Positions 18,164 through 26,758 of a DNA stretch of 64,000 nt are shown here, in pieces; position 1 is the stretch's first letter; every line of letters begins with the position of its first letter. A model generated the notes under the pieces. That model was given only the letters and a program-made list of their open reading frames with translations. It was not told the origin of the DNA and made no database searches. The position numbers were made by a program, and so were the translations under genes. Source of the DNA: Tous-C4FEB sp044356555 (GTDB taxonomy: Bacteria; Verrucomicrobiota; Verrucomicrobiia; Opitutales; Opitutaceae); assembly GCA_044356555.1 (NCBI GenBank), contig JBIKWB010000007.1:1-64000 (forward strand), read 5' to 3'.

Positions 18164-19060
18164 TCACCGCGCGAGTCGACGTAGCCTCACGGCGGCAGGG
18201 TGGCCGTGTTTGAAAGGGTGGCGGACAGCGTGGCGAATAACCCATTTTCGCTCGGCCGAGGCGTGGTCCAGCCACTGTTCGCAGAGCGCGAAAACGAGGG
18301 CCGGGTGATCCTTGGCGATGTCGCCGAGGTGATTGGCAACGCTGCGGCGCACGTAGAGATCGGGATCATCTTTGAGCGTTTCGAGAATCGGAAGCACCGG
18401 AGCGGGATCGGCGATGAAGGCGGGAATACGCTGCGCCCACGGCAATCTCGGACGGGTTCCTTCCGAGCACAGGCGGCGGACATGCGGATCAGCGTCACCG
18501 GTCCAATCTTGCAGCCGGGCCAAGGTGCGGGCGGGGGAGCGAATGATGAACGAGCGGATGGAAAACTCGGAGGTAAAGCGGCGGGTGAGGGCGTATTGGA
18601 GCCGCATCGCCGGTTCGAAGGGATCGCGCCCGCCGTTGTGCGCGGGATCATGACCGTAAAGGGAAGCGAAGCACCCATGCGGCAGGTAAAAGAAGACGCC
18701 GAGTCCGAGATTCTGAGTTTCGCGGTGGGGCGGCGTGAGCGAGCGCTCCAGCACGGCGCACGCGGCCGCGAAGTCGGCCGGCAGATGGGCGTGCAGCACG
18801 CGCGCGAGGTGCTGACCGCGTTGCATGAGAGCAAGGGGCGCCAAGCCGGCGGCGGCGGAGCGACGAAACGAAGGGGCGTCAAATTCAGGCCAGGCGAGTG
18901 CGAGATTGTGCGCGAGGCAGTCGATCGCGTCGCGATCGAGGAGCGTGGTGAGCGTGCTGCCTTTTTGAATCGAGCGAGGTGCCACCGGCAGGCGGAGCGG
19001 GCCGGGCAGGGGGGCGCTCGGGTCGGAGGCGACGAAGGCCAGACGGGCGGATAGCTTCAT
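18164..19060 (-). CDS. DNA alkylation repair enzyme-like HEAT-repeat protein
   Basis: This is a helical-repeat protein (298 residues from ATG 19060) resembling AlkC/AlkD-type DNA glycosylases. The second half shows the repeated HEAT pattern with RLQDWTGDADPHVRRLCSEG, LKDDPDLYVRRSVANHLGDI and ASAERKWVIRHAVRHPFKHG. These proteins find alkylated bases without flipping them. The family call rests on the repeat signature; I cannot confirm the catalytic aspartate. It converges on the MFS gene with only 7 nt between the stops. Confidence 0.82.
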   Translation of the reverse strand: MKLSARLAFVASDPSAPLPGPLRLPVAPRSIQKGSTLTTLLDRDAIDCLAHNLALAWPEFDAPSFRRSAAAGLAPLALMQRGQHLARVLHAHLPADFAAACAVLERSLTPPHRETQNLGLGVFFYLPHGCFASLYGHDPAHNGGRDPFEPAMRLQYALTRRFTSEFSIRSFIIRSPARTLARLQDWTGDADPHVRRLCSEGTRPRLPWAQRIPAFIADPAPVLPILETLKDDPDLYVRRSVANHLGDIAKDHPALVFALCEQWLDHASAERKWVIRHAVRHPFKHGHPAAVRLRRLAR

Positions 19061-19147
19061 GGGCGGAGAAGCAGCAAAGTGGTCTGACCGCCTGATGTCA
19101 GTAGCCTGCCAACTAGCGCGGGGCTTGACCCTCCGGGCGGCCGGCGT

Positions 19148-20584
19148 GTGAATCGCGTAATGGTTCCCAGCGTGCTCATCGTCGACGACGAGAAACACAC
19201 CCGCGAGGGTCTGCAACAGGCCTTGGCCGACGCCTACGATGTGTCCATTGCCGCGAGCGCCGACGAGGCGTTTAACCTGCTCGACGCGCAACCCTTCGAT
19301 GTCGTGCTCACCGATCTGCGGATGCCGGGAAAATCCGGGCTCAAGGTGATCGACAAGGCCCTCGCGCTGCCCCAGCGGCCGGCGGTGCTGATGATGACGG
19401 CCTACGGGAATATAGATACCGCCGTCGAAGCGATGAAACGTGGCGCGGTCGATTTTCTGACGAAACCCGTCAATATTGAGCGGCTCGAAGTTTTGATCCA
19501 GCGCGCGTTGAAAACGAAGACGCTCGAGGTCGAGGTGCAGCAGTTGCACGAACGCCTCGATGAGAAGTTCAGCGTCAACGGTATCGTCGGGCATTCGCCG
19601 AATCTGACCGCCGTGCTGGATCGGGTGAAACTGGTCGCGCCCTCAAGGGCGACGGTGCTGATCGACGGCGAATCCGGCACGGGCAAAGAACTCATCGCGC
19701 AAGCCATCCATCAGGCCAGTCCGCGTGCGCGCGCGCCGTTCATCGCCGTCCATTGCGCGGCGCTCTCGGAGAATTTGCTGGAGAGCGAGCTTTTCGGGCA
19801 TGAACGCGGCGCGTTTACCGGCGCGACGGAGCGTCGCATCGGGCGATTTGAGGCGGCGGTCGGCGGCACGTTGTTTCTTGATGAGATTGGGGAGATTTCG
19901 CTTTCGACCCAAGTGAAGCTTCTGCGTTTCCTTGAGACAAAAGCGATCGAGCGGGTCGGCGGTTCCAAGCCGATTGATCTCGATGTGCGCCTGGTCGCTG
20001 CGACCAACCGCCGGCTGGAAGCGCTGGTGCGCGAGGGGAAGTTTCGCGAGGATTTGTTTTTCCGGCTCAACGTCGTCCGGATCGAGCTGCCGCCGCTGCG
20101 TACGCGGGCGGATGACATTCCGCTGCTGCTGGCGCATTATCTGAAATTGTTCTCTGAGGAGAACGGCCATCCGCTGCTCTCGCTCGAGCCGGGAGCGATC
20201 GCGACGCTAAAGGCGTATGCTTGGCCGGGAAACATCCGCGAGCTGCGCAATTTCTGCGAAAATGCCGTGGTGCTGCGGCGTGGGGGCAAGCTTTCCGAAT
20301 ACGATCTTGATCCAAAATTTCGCGGAGTCGCTCCGGCGGCGGACTTCACCCGGATCGTGATTAACCCGACGTCGCAGGCACCGACCGGCGGCGGTGCCTC
20401 CGGCCCGGTGGCCAACGCCGGGCCCTCGCTCTCGGTGGAGGACAACGAAAAACACCTGCTCCGCGAGGCGTTGATCAAGTCACGGGGTAACCGCACGCGG
20501 GCGGCCCAATTGATGGGCGTCAGTCGTCGCACCCTGCATCGCAAGATTGCGCAATGGCCCGAACTCGACGTCACCGACAAATGA
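19148..20584 (+). CDS. Sigma-54-dependent response regulator (NtrC family)
   Basis: This is a transcription activator of 478 residues. The receiver domain at about 5-125 has the acidic pair DDE, the phospho-acceptor in VVLTDLRMPG and a lysine in DFLTKPVN. The central AAA+ domain (about 145-375) has Walker A GESGTGKE, the sigma-54 contact motif GAFTGA and FLDEIGEIS. The C-terminal Fis-type helix-turn-helix ends in AAQLMGVSRRTLHRKI. GTG 19148 and ATG 19160 are both possible starts. No histidine kinase is adjacent, so its partner is unknown. Confidence 0.93.
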   Translation: MNRVMVPSVLIVDDEKHTREGLQQALADAYDVSIAASADEAFNLLDAQPFDVVLTDLRMPGKSGLKVIDKALALPQRPAVLMMTAYGNIDTAVEAMKRGAVDFLTKPVNIERLEVLIQRALKTKTLEVEVQQLHERLDEKFSVNGIVGHSPNLTAVLDRVKLVAPSRATVLIDGESGTGKELIAQAIHQASPRARAPFIAVHCAALSENLLESELFGHERGAFTGATERRIGRFEAAVGGTLFLDEIGEISLSTQVKLLRFLETKAIERVGGSKPIDLDVRLVAATNRRLEALVREGKFREDLFFRLNVVRIELPPLRTRADDIPLLLAHYLKLFSEENGHPLLSLEPGAIATLKAYAWPGNIRELRNFCENAVVLRRGGKLSEYDLDPKFRGVAPAADFTRIVINPTSQAPTGGGASGPVANAGPSLSVEDNEKHLLREALIKSRGNRTRAAQLMGVSRRTLHRKIAQWPELDVTDK

Positions 20585-20900
20585 GTTTCTGATCGCTGCG
20601 GGCGCCCGGGGTCCGAGCGGGGCTGGTTTGGACCGATGATCGATCTCCGGCTTATCAGCCCGACGTGCATGAGTTGTACGTTGGTGATTACCCGCTGCGG
20701 CTTGCGCTAAGGGTGCTTTATCGGCGCGACTGTTTCGGTGCAGGTGCGAGCGTGGTTGAAGTATCTGGCGAGTGAAGCCGCGGCGGGGCGACGAGTTGCA
20801 GCCGGGTTAGGTTCCCCGGCCGGCCGAGGCTTGGAACGAACGAGCCCGAGCAAGCGAGCCGGAGGTAAAACCGAGGAATGAATTCCCGAAAAAATAGCTG
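20585..20900. other. Intergenic stretch before tRNA-Gly
   Basis: I see no supported gene in this stretch of roughly 300 bases. It contains several short GC-rich palindromic segments (for example around 20815-20830) but no recognisable RNA family. Confidence 0.4.
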
Positions 20901-20928
20901 TTGACCGGACCGCTTCGCGGCCTACTCC
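20901..20928 (+). promoter_or_regulatory. Likely promoter of tRNA-Gly
   Basis: TTGACC at 20901 and TACTCC at 20923 are separated by 16 nt and lie about 15 nt before the tRNA. This resembles strong stable-RNA promoters. Confidence 0.5.
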
Positions 20929-20942
20929 TAGCCGCTCAGTTT

Positions 20943-21018
20943 GCGGGTGTAGCTCAGTTGGTAGAGCACTTCCTTGCCAAGGAAGATGTCGAGAGTTCGA
21001 GTCTCTTCGCCCGCTCCA
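20943..21018 (+). tRNA. tRNA-Gly (anticodon GCC)
   Basis: The 76-nt sequence folds as a complete cloverleaf. The acceptor stem GCGGGTG pairs with CGCCCGC (one G-T pair), the anticodon stem CTTCC/GGAAG holds a TTGCCAA loop with anticodon GCC, and the T arm contains TTCGAGT. The CCA end is encoded. Confidence 0.97.
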
Positions 21019-21028
21019 TTTTTGTTAA

Positions 21029-21057
21029 AGCCTCTCCCTCGTGGAGAGGCTTTTTTG
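21029..21057 (+). terminator. Rho-independent terminator after tRNA-Gly
   Basis: An 8-bp perfect stem (21030-21037 with 21043-21050) and a 5-nt loop are followed by six T residues, 11 nt after the tRNA. In the opposite sense it could also stop the convergent TonB receptor transcript, although the A/T content on that side is weaker. Confidence 0.85.
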
Positions 21058-21069
21058 TTTGGCCAACGT

Positions 21070-23307
21070 CTACCACGCGCCGCGCAGGCCGAGGAGGAGC
21101 AGGCGGGGTGTGCCGGTGTTGACGACGCCGTCGGCGCTTCGGCCGGTTTCGATGCGGGCGTTGCCGAGGTTTTCGAGATTGAGAAACACTTCAAGGTTAC
21201 GGCCGAGGGGGTAGCCTAGGCCGAGGTCGGCGACTACGCACTCACCGAGACGGAGGGCGTTTTCGTCGTCTTCGAATTGGGCCCCGATCCAGCGCAGACG
21301 AGGGGTGAGGGTGAGGCCACGGGGAACGCGCCACGTCGCGCCGATGGTGGCACTATGGCGGGGGACCTGAGCGATGCGCTTGCCGGCCAGGGCAAGACTT
21401 TGGGTCGCACGCAGGACCGAGGCATCGCTGATCAGCGCCTCGGCGTTGAATCGGAGCGCATCGCTGGCCCGCCATCCGGCGGAAAGCTCGAGTCCACGGA
21501 CTTGGATGCGGTCTAGGTTGAGGCGTTGGCGGCCGAGGCCACCGACGGGGAGGGAGCCCACGATGGGGAAGGTGCCGGGACCGCGGGCGATCGTAACGTT
21601 GCCCACGGCATCGTGGAGTTCGTTCCAAAAAATGGCACTGCCCAGCGTCGCCGGACCACGGGTCCAGTCGGCACCGATTTCGGCGCTGCGCACGCGCTCG
21701 GTCGAAAGGGCGGGATTTGCTTCGGTCACCGTCGAGCCGGCGCGGAAGGGCCGGTAAAGTTCGTTCAACGTGGGGCGGCGGAAGGCTTGTTGGATGGCGG
21801 CGCGGAGGCGGAGGTGGGGATGGGCGCGCCAGATCAGGCCGGCGCTGGGGCTGATTTCGTGGCCGTCGCGGTCGGCGTAAAGATCGTCGCGGACCATCGC
21901 GCCGGTGGCGGTGATGGACTCGCGCCGGTGTCCGTCGGTTTCGCGCCAGTCGTCGAGGCGGGCGCCGAACGTCGTAGTCCAATCTGAACCGAGGGGTTGC
22001 TCGTGGAGCGCGTAAAGGCCGACAAACGTCTGGGTGCCCCCGGCGAAGCGTTGGCGCGTGAAGGCACCGTTGGTGAACGTGAAATTCTCCCGGGTTTCGC
22101 CGCGGACCGCACGGGCATCGACGCCGAAGGAGGTGCGGGCGCCGGCGGCGTGAGCCAAAGTCCCGGACCAAGCGGCCCCGGCGGCGGTGGCGGGTACGGC
22201 GAACTGGTCGCTGGCGGGCGTCTCGGCGGTGCGGGCGGCATTGACGGCGCTGAACGTCGAAGCAAATCGGCTGCTTTGGACGTATGCAGTGCCGTTCCAC
22301 GAAAAATTTTTGCCGGGCTCCGCCGTGAGCACGACGGAGGCGAAATCAGAGCGGGAGCGGTTGGTTTGGTAAGGGGTGCCGTTGTGGCGGGTTTCGTCGA
22401 AGCTCCGGGCGGTGACGGTGACCTCGAGGCGGTCGGTCAACGGGGTGCGCCAACGGGCGGCGAGCCAGCGGTGGTTACTGGCGGCCGGCACATCGATCGG
22501 ACCACGCCGTTCCGGGGCGACGAGGGTAAACCCATCGGTGGAGAACGCGCGGCCGAGAAGTTGCACGGCGCCTTTGCCGGCAGGTTGGGTGGCGCTGAAC
22601 TCGAAGCTGCGGGTCTGGTAGGAGCCGGCGCTGGCGCTGGCACGGGCGCTACGGCCGCTCACGGGAACGGTGAGCAACTGCACGACCCCGCCGAGCGCGG
22701 CGTTGCCCCAGGCGGTGGCACCGCCGCCACGGATTACTTCGACGCCGGCGAGAGATTCCCTCGGGAGCTGGCTCCAGAGCACCCAGCCGCCGAACGGGTC
22801 GTTGAGCGGAACACCATCAAGGAGCACGAGCGAGCGGCTGGCCCCACTGGGGCCGAGCCCGCGAAGAGACACGCCTTGCGCGGTGGGATTGGCGGAAAAG
22901 CTGTCGCTGCGGCGGAAGAGACTGAAACCGGGGATCGCGCGGAGGGCGCCGTCGAGGGTGGCGGTGGGGGCGGAGCGAAGGTCAGCGCCGTCGATCAGAC
23001 GGGCGGAAAATGCCACGCGGTCGAGAGCTTGTCGGGTCCGCGCGGCAGTCACGATGAAGCGGTCTAGGCGCTGTGGATCGACCGCGACTAAGGTGCGATC
23101 ACCCGTGACGGGCCCGGCCAAGCTTCCGGGCGCAGGCGAAACGGGGCCTGAGAAGGCAACGATCGAAGCGGGGGCGGAGTGGGTTTCGGCGCTTTGAAGT
23201 GTGATCGCGCCCGGGAAAAACAAGGCGAGCAGGGCAAGCCGCGGTAGAGCGGAGCCGGGTTTCCGGGTTTGGACAGGGAAGGCTCGTGAAAGGAAAACGG
23301 GACGCAT
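21070..23307 (-). CDS. TonB-dependent receptor (BtuB/siderophore-type)
   Basis: This is an outer-membrane receptor of 745 residues with an N-terminal signal sequence (hydrophobic at about 22-40), a TonB-box-like RFIVTAART and a plug domain at about 90-210 with GVSLRGLGPSGASRSLVLLDGVPL and GVEVIRGGGATAWGNAALGG. The barrel ends in LRGAW, an aromatic final residue as in outer-membrane proteins. Its shorter length and plug style fit vitamin B12 or metal-chelate receptors better than the large carbohydrate-type ones. I looked for a cobalamin riboswitch upstream and did not find one. The ligand is unknown. Confidence 0.92.
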   Translation of the reverse strand: MRPVFLSRAFPVQTRKPGSALPRLALLALFFPGAITLQSAETHSAPASIVAFSGPVSPAPGSLAGPVTGDRTLVAVDPQRLDRFIVTAARTRQALDRVAFSARLIDGADLRSAPTATLDGALRAIPGFSLFRRSDSFSANPTAQGVSLRGLGPSGASRSLVLLDGVPLNDPFGGWVLWSQLPRESLAGVEVIRGGGATAWGNAALGGVVQLLTVPVSGRSARASASAGSYQTRSFEFSATQPAGKGAVQLLGRAFSTDGFTLVAPERRGPIDVPAASNHRWLAARWRTPLTDRLEVTVTARSFDETRHNGTPYQTNRSRSDFASVVLTAEPGKNFSWNGTAYVQSSRFASTFSAVNAARTAETPASDQFAVPATAAGAAWSGTLAHAAGARTSFGVDARAVRGETRENFTFTNGAFTRQRFAGGTQTFVGLYALHEQPLGSDWTTTFGARLDDWRETDGHRRESITATGAMVRDDLYADRDGHEISPSAGLIWRAHPHLRLRAAIQQAFRRPTLNELYRPFRAGSTVTEANPALSTERVRSAEIGADWTRGPATLGSAIFWNELHDAVGNVTIARGPGTFPIVGSLPVGGLGRQRLNLDRIQVRGLELSAGWRASDALRFNAEALISDASVLRATQSLALAGKRIAQVPRHSATIGATWRVPRGLTLTPRLRWIGAQFEDDENALRLGECVVADLGLGYPLGRNLEVFLNLENLGNARIETGRSADGVVNTGTPRLLLLGLRGAW

Positions 23308-23560
23308 CTTTGGTCGGAGTAAGGAAGGACCTGGCGTTCTCGGCGACGACTGTTTTGCGCGGCGAACAGGTTGTTTTCCGAAGAAACGAAACGGAAGGCA
23401 CGAGATTGCCCAGCTTCACCGCCAAGCGATTCCGCGGTATCAGTCTGTTGTGCGATTTGACGAACAAAAAAGGCTGCGCGATCGGAAACGAGTCGAAGCT
23501 GCCGCATGATTCTGATCGAGCTGCGTTGGCGAGAAAGGGCACAAGCGGTCATCGCCCGCG
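23308..23560. other. Intergenic region between TonB receptor and btaA-side genes
   Basis: This divergent control region shows no gene or riboswitch that I recognise. Confidence 0.4.
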
Positions 23561-23920
23561 GTGAAAGCACCGCGCCGACGCCACGCTAATTCGTGGCTGG
23601 AGGTGGATCGGTCCGAAAAAATCAACGCGCTGGTCGCCTGTGCCGTGGTTCTGCCGGCTCTCGTTATCGGCCGGTGGTTCTTGGTTCACGGCCTGAGGCC
23701 TGGGGGCTCGCGCGGGTGGACAGGTGGGTTGGGCGGAGGCGAGGTTGCTGCTGCGATAGAAAAATTCGTCGCCGATGCCAGAATTTTTCTCGGGCCACAA
23801 TCGGTCCCGCTGACCGGCGTTCCTGCTGGGCACGATAATGAATGTGTCGAACGTGTGACATTGTTGGCGCGCGCGGGGCTTGGCCTTGAGCTTGGCCAGA
23901 ACGCGTGGATTGCTCGCTGA
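23561..23920 (+). CDS. Possible small membrane protein upstream of btaA
   Basis: This is a 119-residue frame starting at GTG, with one clear hydrophobic helix (INALVACAVVLPALVIGRWF) after a basic N-terminus. Its stop codon is separated from the btaA ATG by a single base, which would suit translational coupling. Codon third positions are GC-rich like the neighbours. There is no family resemblance and the C-terminal third is unconvincing, so it may be spurious. Confidence 0.35.
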   Translation: MKAPRRRHANSWLEVDRSEKINALVACAVVLPALVIGRWFLVHGLRPGGSRGWTGGLGGGEVAAAIEKFVADARIFLGPQSVPLTGVPAGHDNECVERVTLLARAGLGLELGQNAWIAR

Positions 23921-23921
23921 A

Positions 23922-25109
23922 ATGACCGCTGGAACTCGTCCGTCGCCCGCACGCCGTTTCCTCAAAGCCACGCATGACTTGGTCTTTCACCACGTCCATG
24001 GCGGGCAACTGATCTACAACGCCTGCTGGGAAGATCCGCGCATCGATCGCGAACTCATGCGGCTCAACGCCAAGAGCCGCGTTGTCATGATCACCAGCGC
24101 CGGGTGCAACGCGCTCGACTACTTGCTCGACGGGCCGGCCGAGATCCATGCGGTCGACGTCAACTACCGCCAAAACGCTGTGCTCGAGCTCAAGCTCGCG
24201 CTGATTCGGCGTGGTGACTTCGGAGACCTGTTCGAGTTTTTTGGCATCGGCTCCCACGAGCGCTACAAGGCCGTCTACCGCTCGATCCGGTCCGGGTTGC
24301 CGGAGTCGGCGCAGACGTTTTGGGACGATAAAATCTCCTTCTTTGATCCGAGCAGTTTGAAGAAATCGTTCTACTACCACGGGGCTGCCGGTATGGCGGC
24401 GTGGTTGCTGGGCGGTGCGCTTTTTCGGGCCAAACCGAATATCAAGAATCACGCGCTCTGCCTGCTTGATGCTGATACGTTGGCGCAGCAGGCGCGGGTC
24501 TATTCGCTGCTCGAGCCGAAGATCTGGGGGAAGCTCAGTCACTGGCTCATCCGGCAGCGCATGATCATGACGCTGCTCGGGGTGCCGGCGCCGCAGATCA
24601 AGCTGATCGAGGACCACTACCCGGGCGGTATTTCGGCATATGTGAAGGACAAGCTGCGGCATGTGATGTCGGAGCTGCCCGCGCGGGAGAATTACTTTTG
24701 GCGCGTCTATATGACGGGCTCCTACACGCTGTCGTGTTGCCCGAATTATTTGCGCGAAGAGAATCTGGAAACTCTCGCCGCGCGGGCGAATCGCGTTCGA
24801 ACGCACACGTGCACCGTGTCGCAGTTCCTCAAGGACAACCCCGGCGTATATTCCCACTTTGTCCTGTTGGACCACCAGGATTGGCTCGCCTGGCATGCGC
24901 CGGAAGCGTTGGCGGAAGAGTGGGAGTTGATCTTTGCCAACAGTCGGCCGGGCACGCGGATTCTGATGCGTTCGGCAGGGCTGGATCTGAGCTTTATACC
25001 CGAAAACGTGCGGGGCCGGTTACGGTTCTTTGCCGAGAAGACCGCGCCGATGCATCTGACGGATCGGGTCGGCACCTACGGCAGCCTGCACTTTGCCGAG
25101 GTGATCTGA
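23922..25109 (+). CDS. btaA: S-adenosylmethionine:diacylglycerol 3-amino-3-carboxypropyltransferase
   Basis: BtaA moves the aminocarboxypropyl group of SAM onto diacylglycerol to make diacylglycerylhomoserine, the first step of betaine lipid (DGTS) synthesis. The 395-residue protein matches the DUF3419/BtaA family along its length: NACWEDPRIDRELM near the start, SAGCNALDYLL and IHAVDVNYRQNAVLELK for SAM binding, and late conserved blocks such as DHQDWLAWH and ILMRSAG. ATG 23922 is preferred over a GTG at 23880. A BtaB-type methyltransferase gene follows after 21 nt, which strongly supports the call. Confidence 0.92.
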   Translation: MTAGTRPSPARRFLKATHDLVFHHVHGGQLIYNACWEDPRIDRELMRLNAKSRVVMITSAGCNALDYLLDGPAEIHAVDVNYRQNAVLELKLALIRRGDFGDLFEFFGIGSHERYKAVYRSIRSGLPESAQTFWDDKISFFDPSSLKKSFYYHGAAGMAAWLLGGALFRAKPNIKNHALCLLDADTLAQQARVYSLLEPKIWGKLSHWLIRQRMIMTLLGVPAPQIKLIEDHYPGGISAYVKDKLRHVMSELPARENYFWRVYMTGSYTLSCCPNYLREENLETLAARANRVRTHTCTVSQFLKDNPGVYSHFVLLDHQDWLAWHAPEALAEEWELIFANSRPGTRILMRSAGLDLSFIPENVRGRLRFFAEKTAPMHLTDRVGTYGSLHFAEVI

Positions 25110-25130
25110 GCCCTGCGCCGCCCTTGCCCG

Positions 25131-25775
25131 ATGACTCCGCCTGAAGCCCCACCGTCACCGTCGGAGTCGGATCGCGGCGGGATCGAGGGCTACTATCGGT
25201 GGCACGCGCGGATCTACGACGCGACGCGGTGGAGTTTTTTGTTTGGCCGCGAAGCGGTGCTGCACCGGGTCGCGGCGGATGGACCGGCGCCGACGCGGAT
25301 TTTGGAAATAGGCTGCGGCACCGGGCGCAACCTGCTCTCGCTCGCGCGGCGGTTTCCGAAGGCGGAGATCACCGGCGTGGACCTTTCGGCGGCGATGCTG
25401 GCGGTGGCGGCGCGCAAGTCCGCGCCCTACGGCCCGCGGGTGCGGTTGGTTCAGCAGGCCTATAACGCGCCGCTCGGGGCGACGGCGGGCTTCGACCTTG
25501 TGCTGTGCTCGTATGCGCTCTCGATGTTCAATCCGGGATTTGAGGCCGCGATCGCCGCGGCAGAGCGCGACTTGGTGCCCGGCGGGCGGTTTGCGCTGGT
25601 GGATTTTCACGCGACGCAGGTGCGCGGGTTTGCGCGCTGGATGGGCGTCAACCACGTGCGGATGGACGGCCAGCTCCGGCCGATTTTGCGGCGAACGTTC
25701 CCCCCGGCGATCGACGAACTGCGTAACGCGTATGGCGGCGTCTGGGAGTATTTGATCTATGTCGGACGCCGGTAG
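25131..25775 (+). CDS. btaB: SAM-dependent N-methyltransferase of betaine-lipid synthesis
   Basis: This is a class I methyltransferase (214 residues) with the SAM-binding LEIGCGTGRNLLSLA at about 55-70, an acidic strand end (ITGVDLSAAML) and the later LVLCSYALSMF segment. BtaB adds three methyl groups to diacylglycerylhomoserine to give DGTS. The specific role is deduced from its position right after btaA and the YYRWHARIYDATRWSFLFGR opening typical of BtaB-like enzymes. The end of the gene overlaps the next one by 17 nt. Confidence 0.85.
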   Translation: MTPPEAPPSPSESDRGGIEGYYRWHARIYDATRWSFLFGREAVLHRVAADGPAPTRILEIGCGTGRNLLSLARRFPKAEITGVDLSAAMLAVAARKSAPYGPRVRLVQQAYNAPLGATAGFDLVLCSYALSMFNPGFEAAIAAAERDLVPGGRFALVDFHATQVRGFARWMGVNHVRMDGQLRPILRRTFPPAIDELRNAYGGVWEYLIYVGRR

Positions 25776-26709
25776 AGCCGACCCCAAAGCACTGGGCGCG
25801 CTCGTGGACTTCGGGCTTTGGCCCGCTTTGATGGCGGGTGCGTGCACGGGCCTGGCTTGGGGCATAGCGCACGGCCGGGGCCCGTTGGCGTTTAACGTCG
25901 TCTATTTGCTGCTCGCCTCGGCGCTCTTTTGGCTGGAACGGCGACGTCCGCATGAAACCGAGTGGCTGGAGTCGGATGGGCAGGTCGGGCCCGACTTGGC
26001 GCATACGCTATTCACGAAGGTCGCGGTGCAGGTGACCGTCGTGGCGCTGACGAACTTCGGCATCGTGCAACAACTGGGCGCGCGCGACGGCGGCGCGTGG
26101 TGGCCGGAAGGCGCGCCGGTTTTTGTGCAGGTGGGACTCGGTTTGGTCCTTGTGGAATTCGGGCTCTACTGGGCCCATCGGCTCGGCCACGAGTGGCTGC
26201 CGCTCTGGCGGTTTCACGCGGTGCATCACAGTTCGAAGAAACTCTGGTTCTTCAACACGGGCAGATTCCACTTCGTGGACACGCTCAAGAGCATGGTGTT
26301 TGCGATGCCGTTGCTCGTGTTCGCAGGGGCTCCGGGCGACATCATTATCTGGGTGAGCGCGATCACGGCTTTCATCGGTATCCTCACGCATTGCAACGTG
26401 CGGATGCGATTCGGGTGGCTGAATTACGTCTTCAACACCCCCGGCTTGCACCGTTGGCACCACAGCATGGACCTGCGGGAGGGAAACAAAAACTACGGGG
26501 AGAACCTCGTGCTCTGGGACCTGATTTTTGGCACCTATTTCGACGACACGCGCCGCCGGCCGCCGGCCAAGATCGGGATTCGCGAGGCGATGCCGGCCAC
26601 ATTTTGGGGGCAGATGCTGGCGCCGTTTATCTGGAGACGATTTCAGGCCGAACAAGAAAATGGCGGGCGGGAACAGACAAAAAAGTCCGATGGGGAATCG
26701 CCGGCCTGA
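25759..26709 (+). CDS. Sterol desaturase / fatty acid hydroxylase family membrane protein
   Basis: This is a di-iron membrane oxygenase (316 residues) with about four or five hydrophobic helices and the family's histidine clusters: HRLGHEW, HAVHHSSKK and HRWHHSMD. It should hydroxylate or desaturate a lipid. It begins inside btaB (17-nt overlap), which suggests that it modifies the acyl chains or head group of the betaine lipid or is made under the same control. It could also act on another lipid such as an ornithine lipid or a sterol. Confidence 0.88.
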   Translation: MSDAGRADPKALGALVDFGLWPALMAGACTGLAWGIAHGRGPLAFNVVYLLLASALFWLERRRPHETEWLESDGQVGPDLAHTLFTKVAVQVTVVALTNFGIVQQLGARDGGAWWPEGAPVFVQVGLGLVLVEFGLYWAHRLGHEWLPLWRFHAVHHSSKKLWFFNTGRFHFVDTLKSMVFAMPLLVFAGAPGDIIIWVSAITAFIGILTHCNVRMRFGWLNYVFNTPGLHRWHHSMDLREGNKNYGENLVLWDLIFGTYFDDTRRRPPAKIGIREAMPATFWGQMLAPFIWRRFQAEQENGGREQTKKSDGESPA

Positions 26710-26758
26710 AACCGGAATTCGTTTCGACACGACGGGGTGGGCGGGGGAGTTTGGGTTG

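Noticed and set aside
20585..20900. Possible small RNA (RNase P, 4.5S or tmRNA) before tRNA-Gly
   Set aside because: None of the conserved core segments of these RNAs could be recognised.
21997..23067. Open plus-strand frame rich in Gly, Ala and Arg
   Set aside because: It is antisense to the second TonB receptor, with low-complexity composition and no domain.
23308..23560. Possible cobalamin riboswitch upstream of the BtuB-like receptor
   Set aside because: The B12-box and conserved GCAACTGT-type element were looked for on the minus strand and not found.
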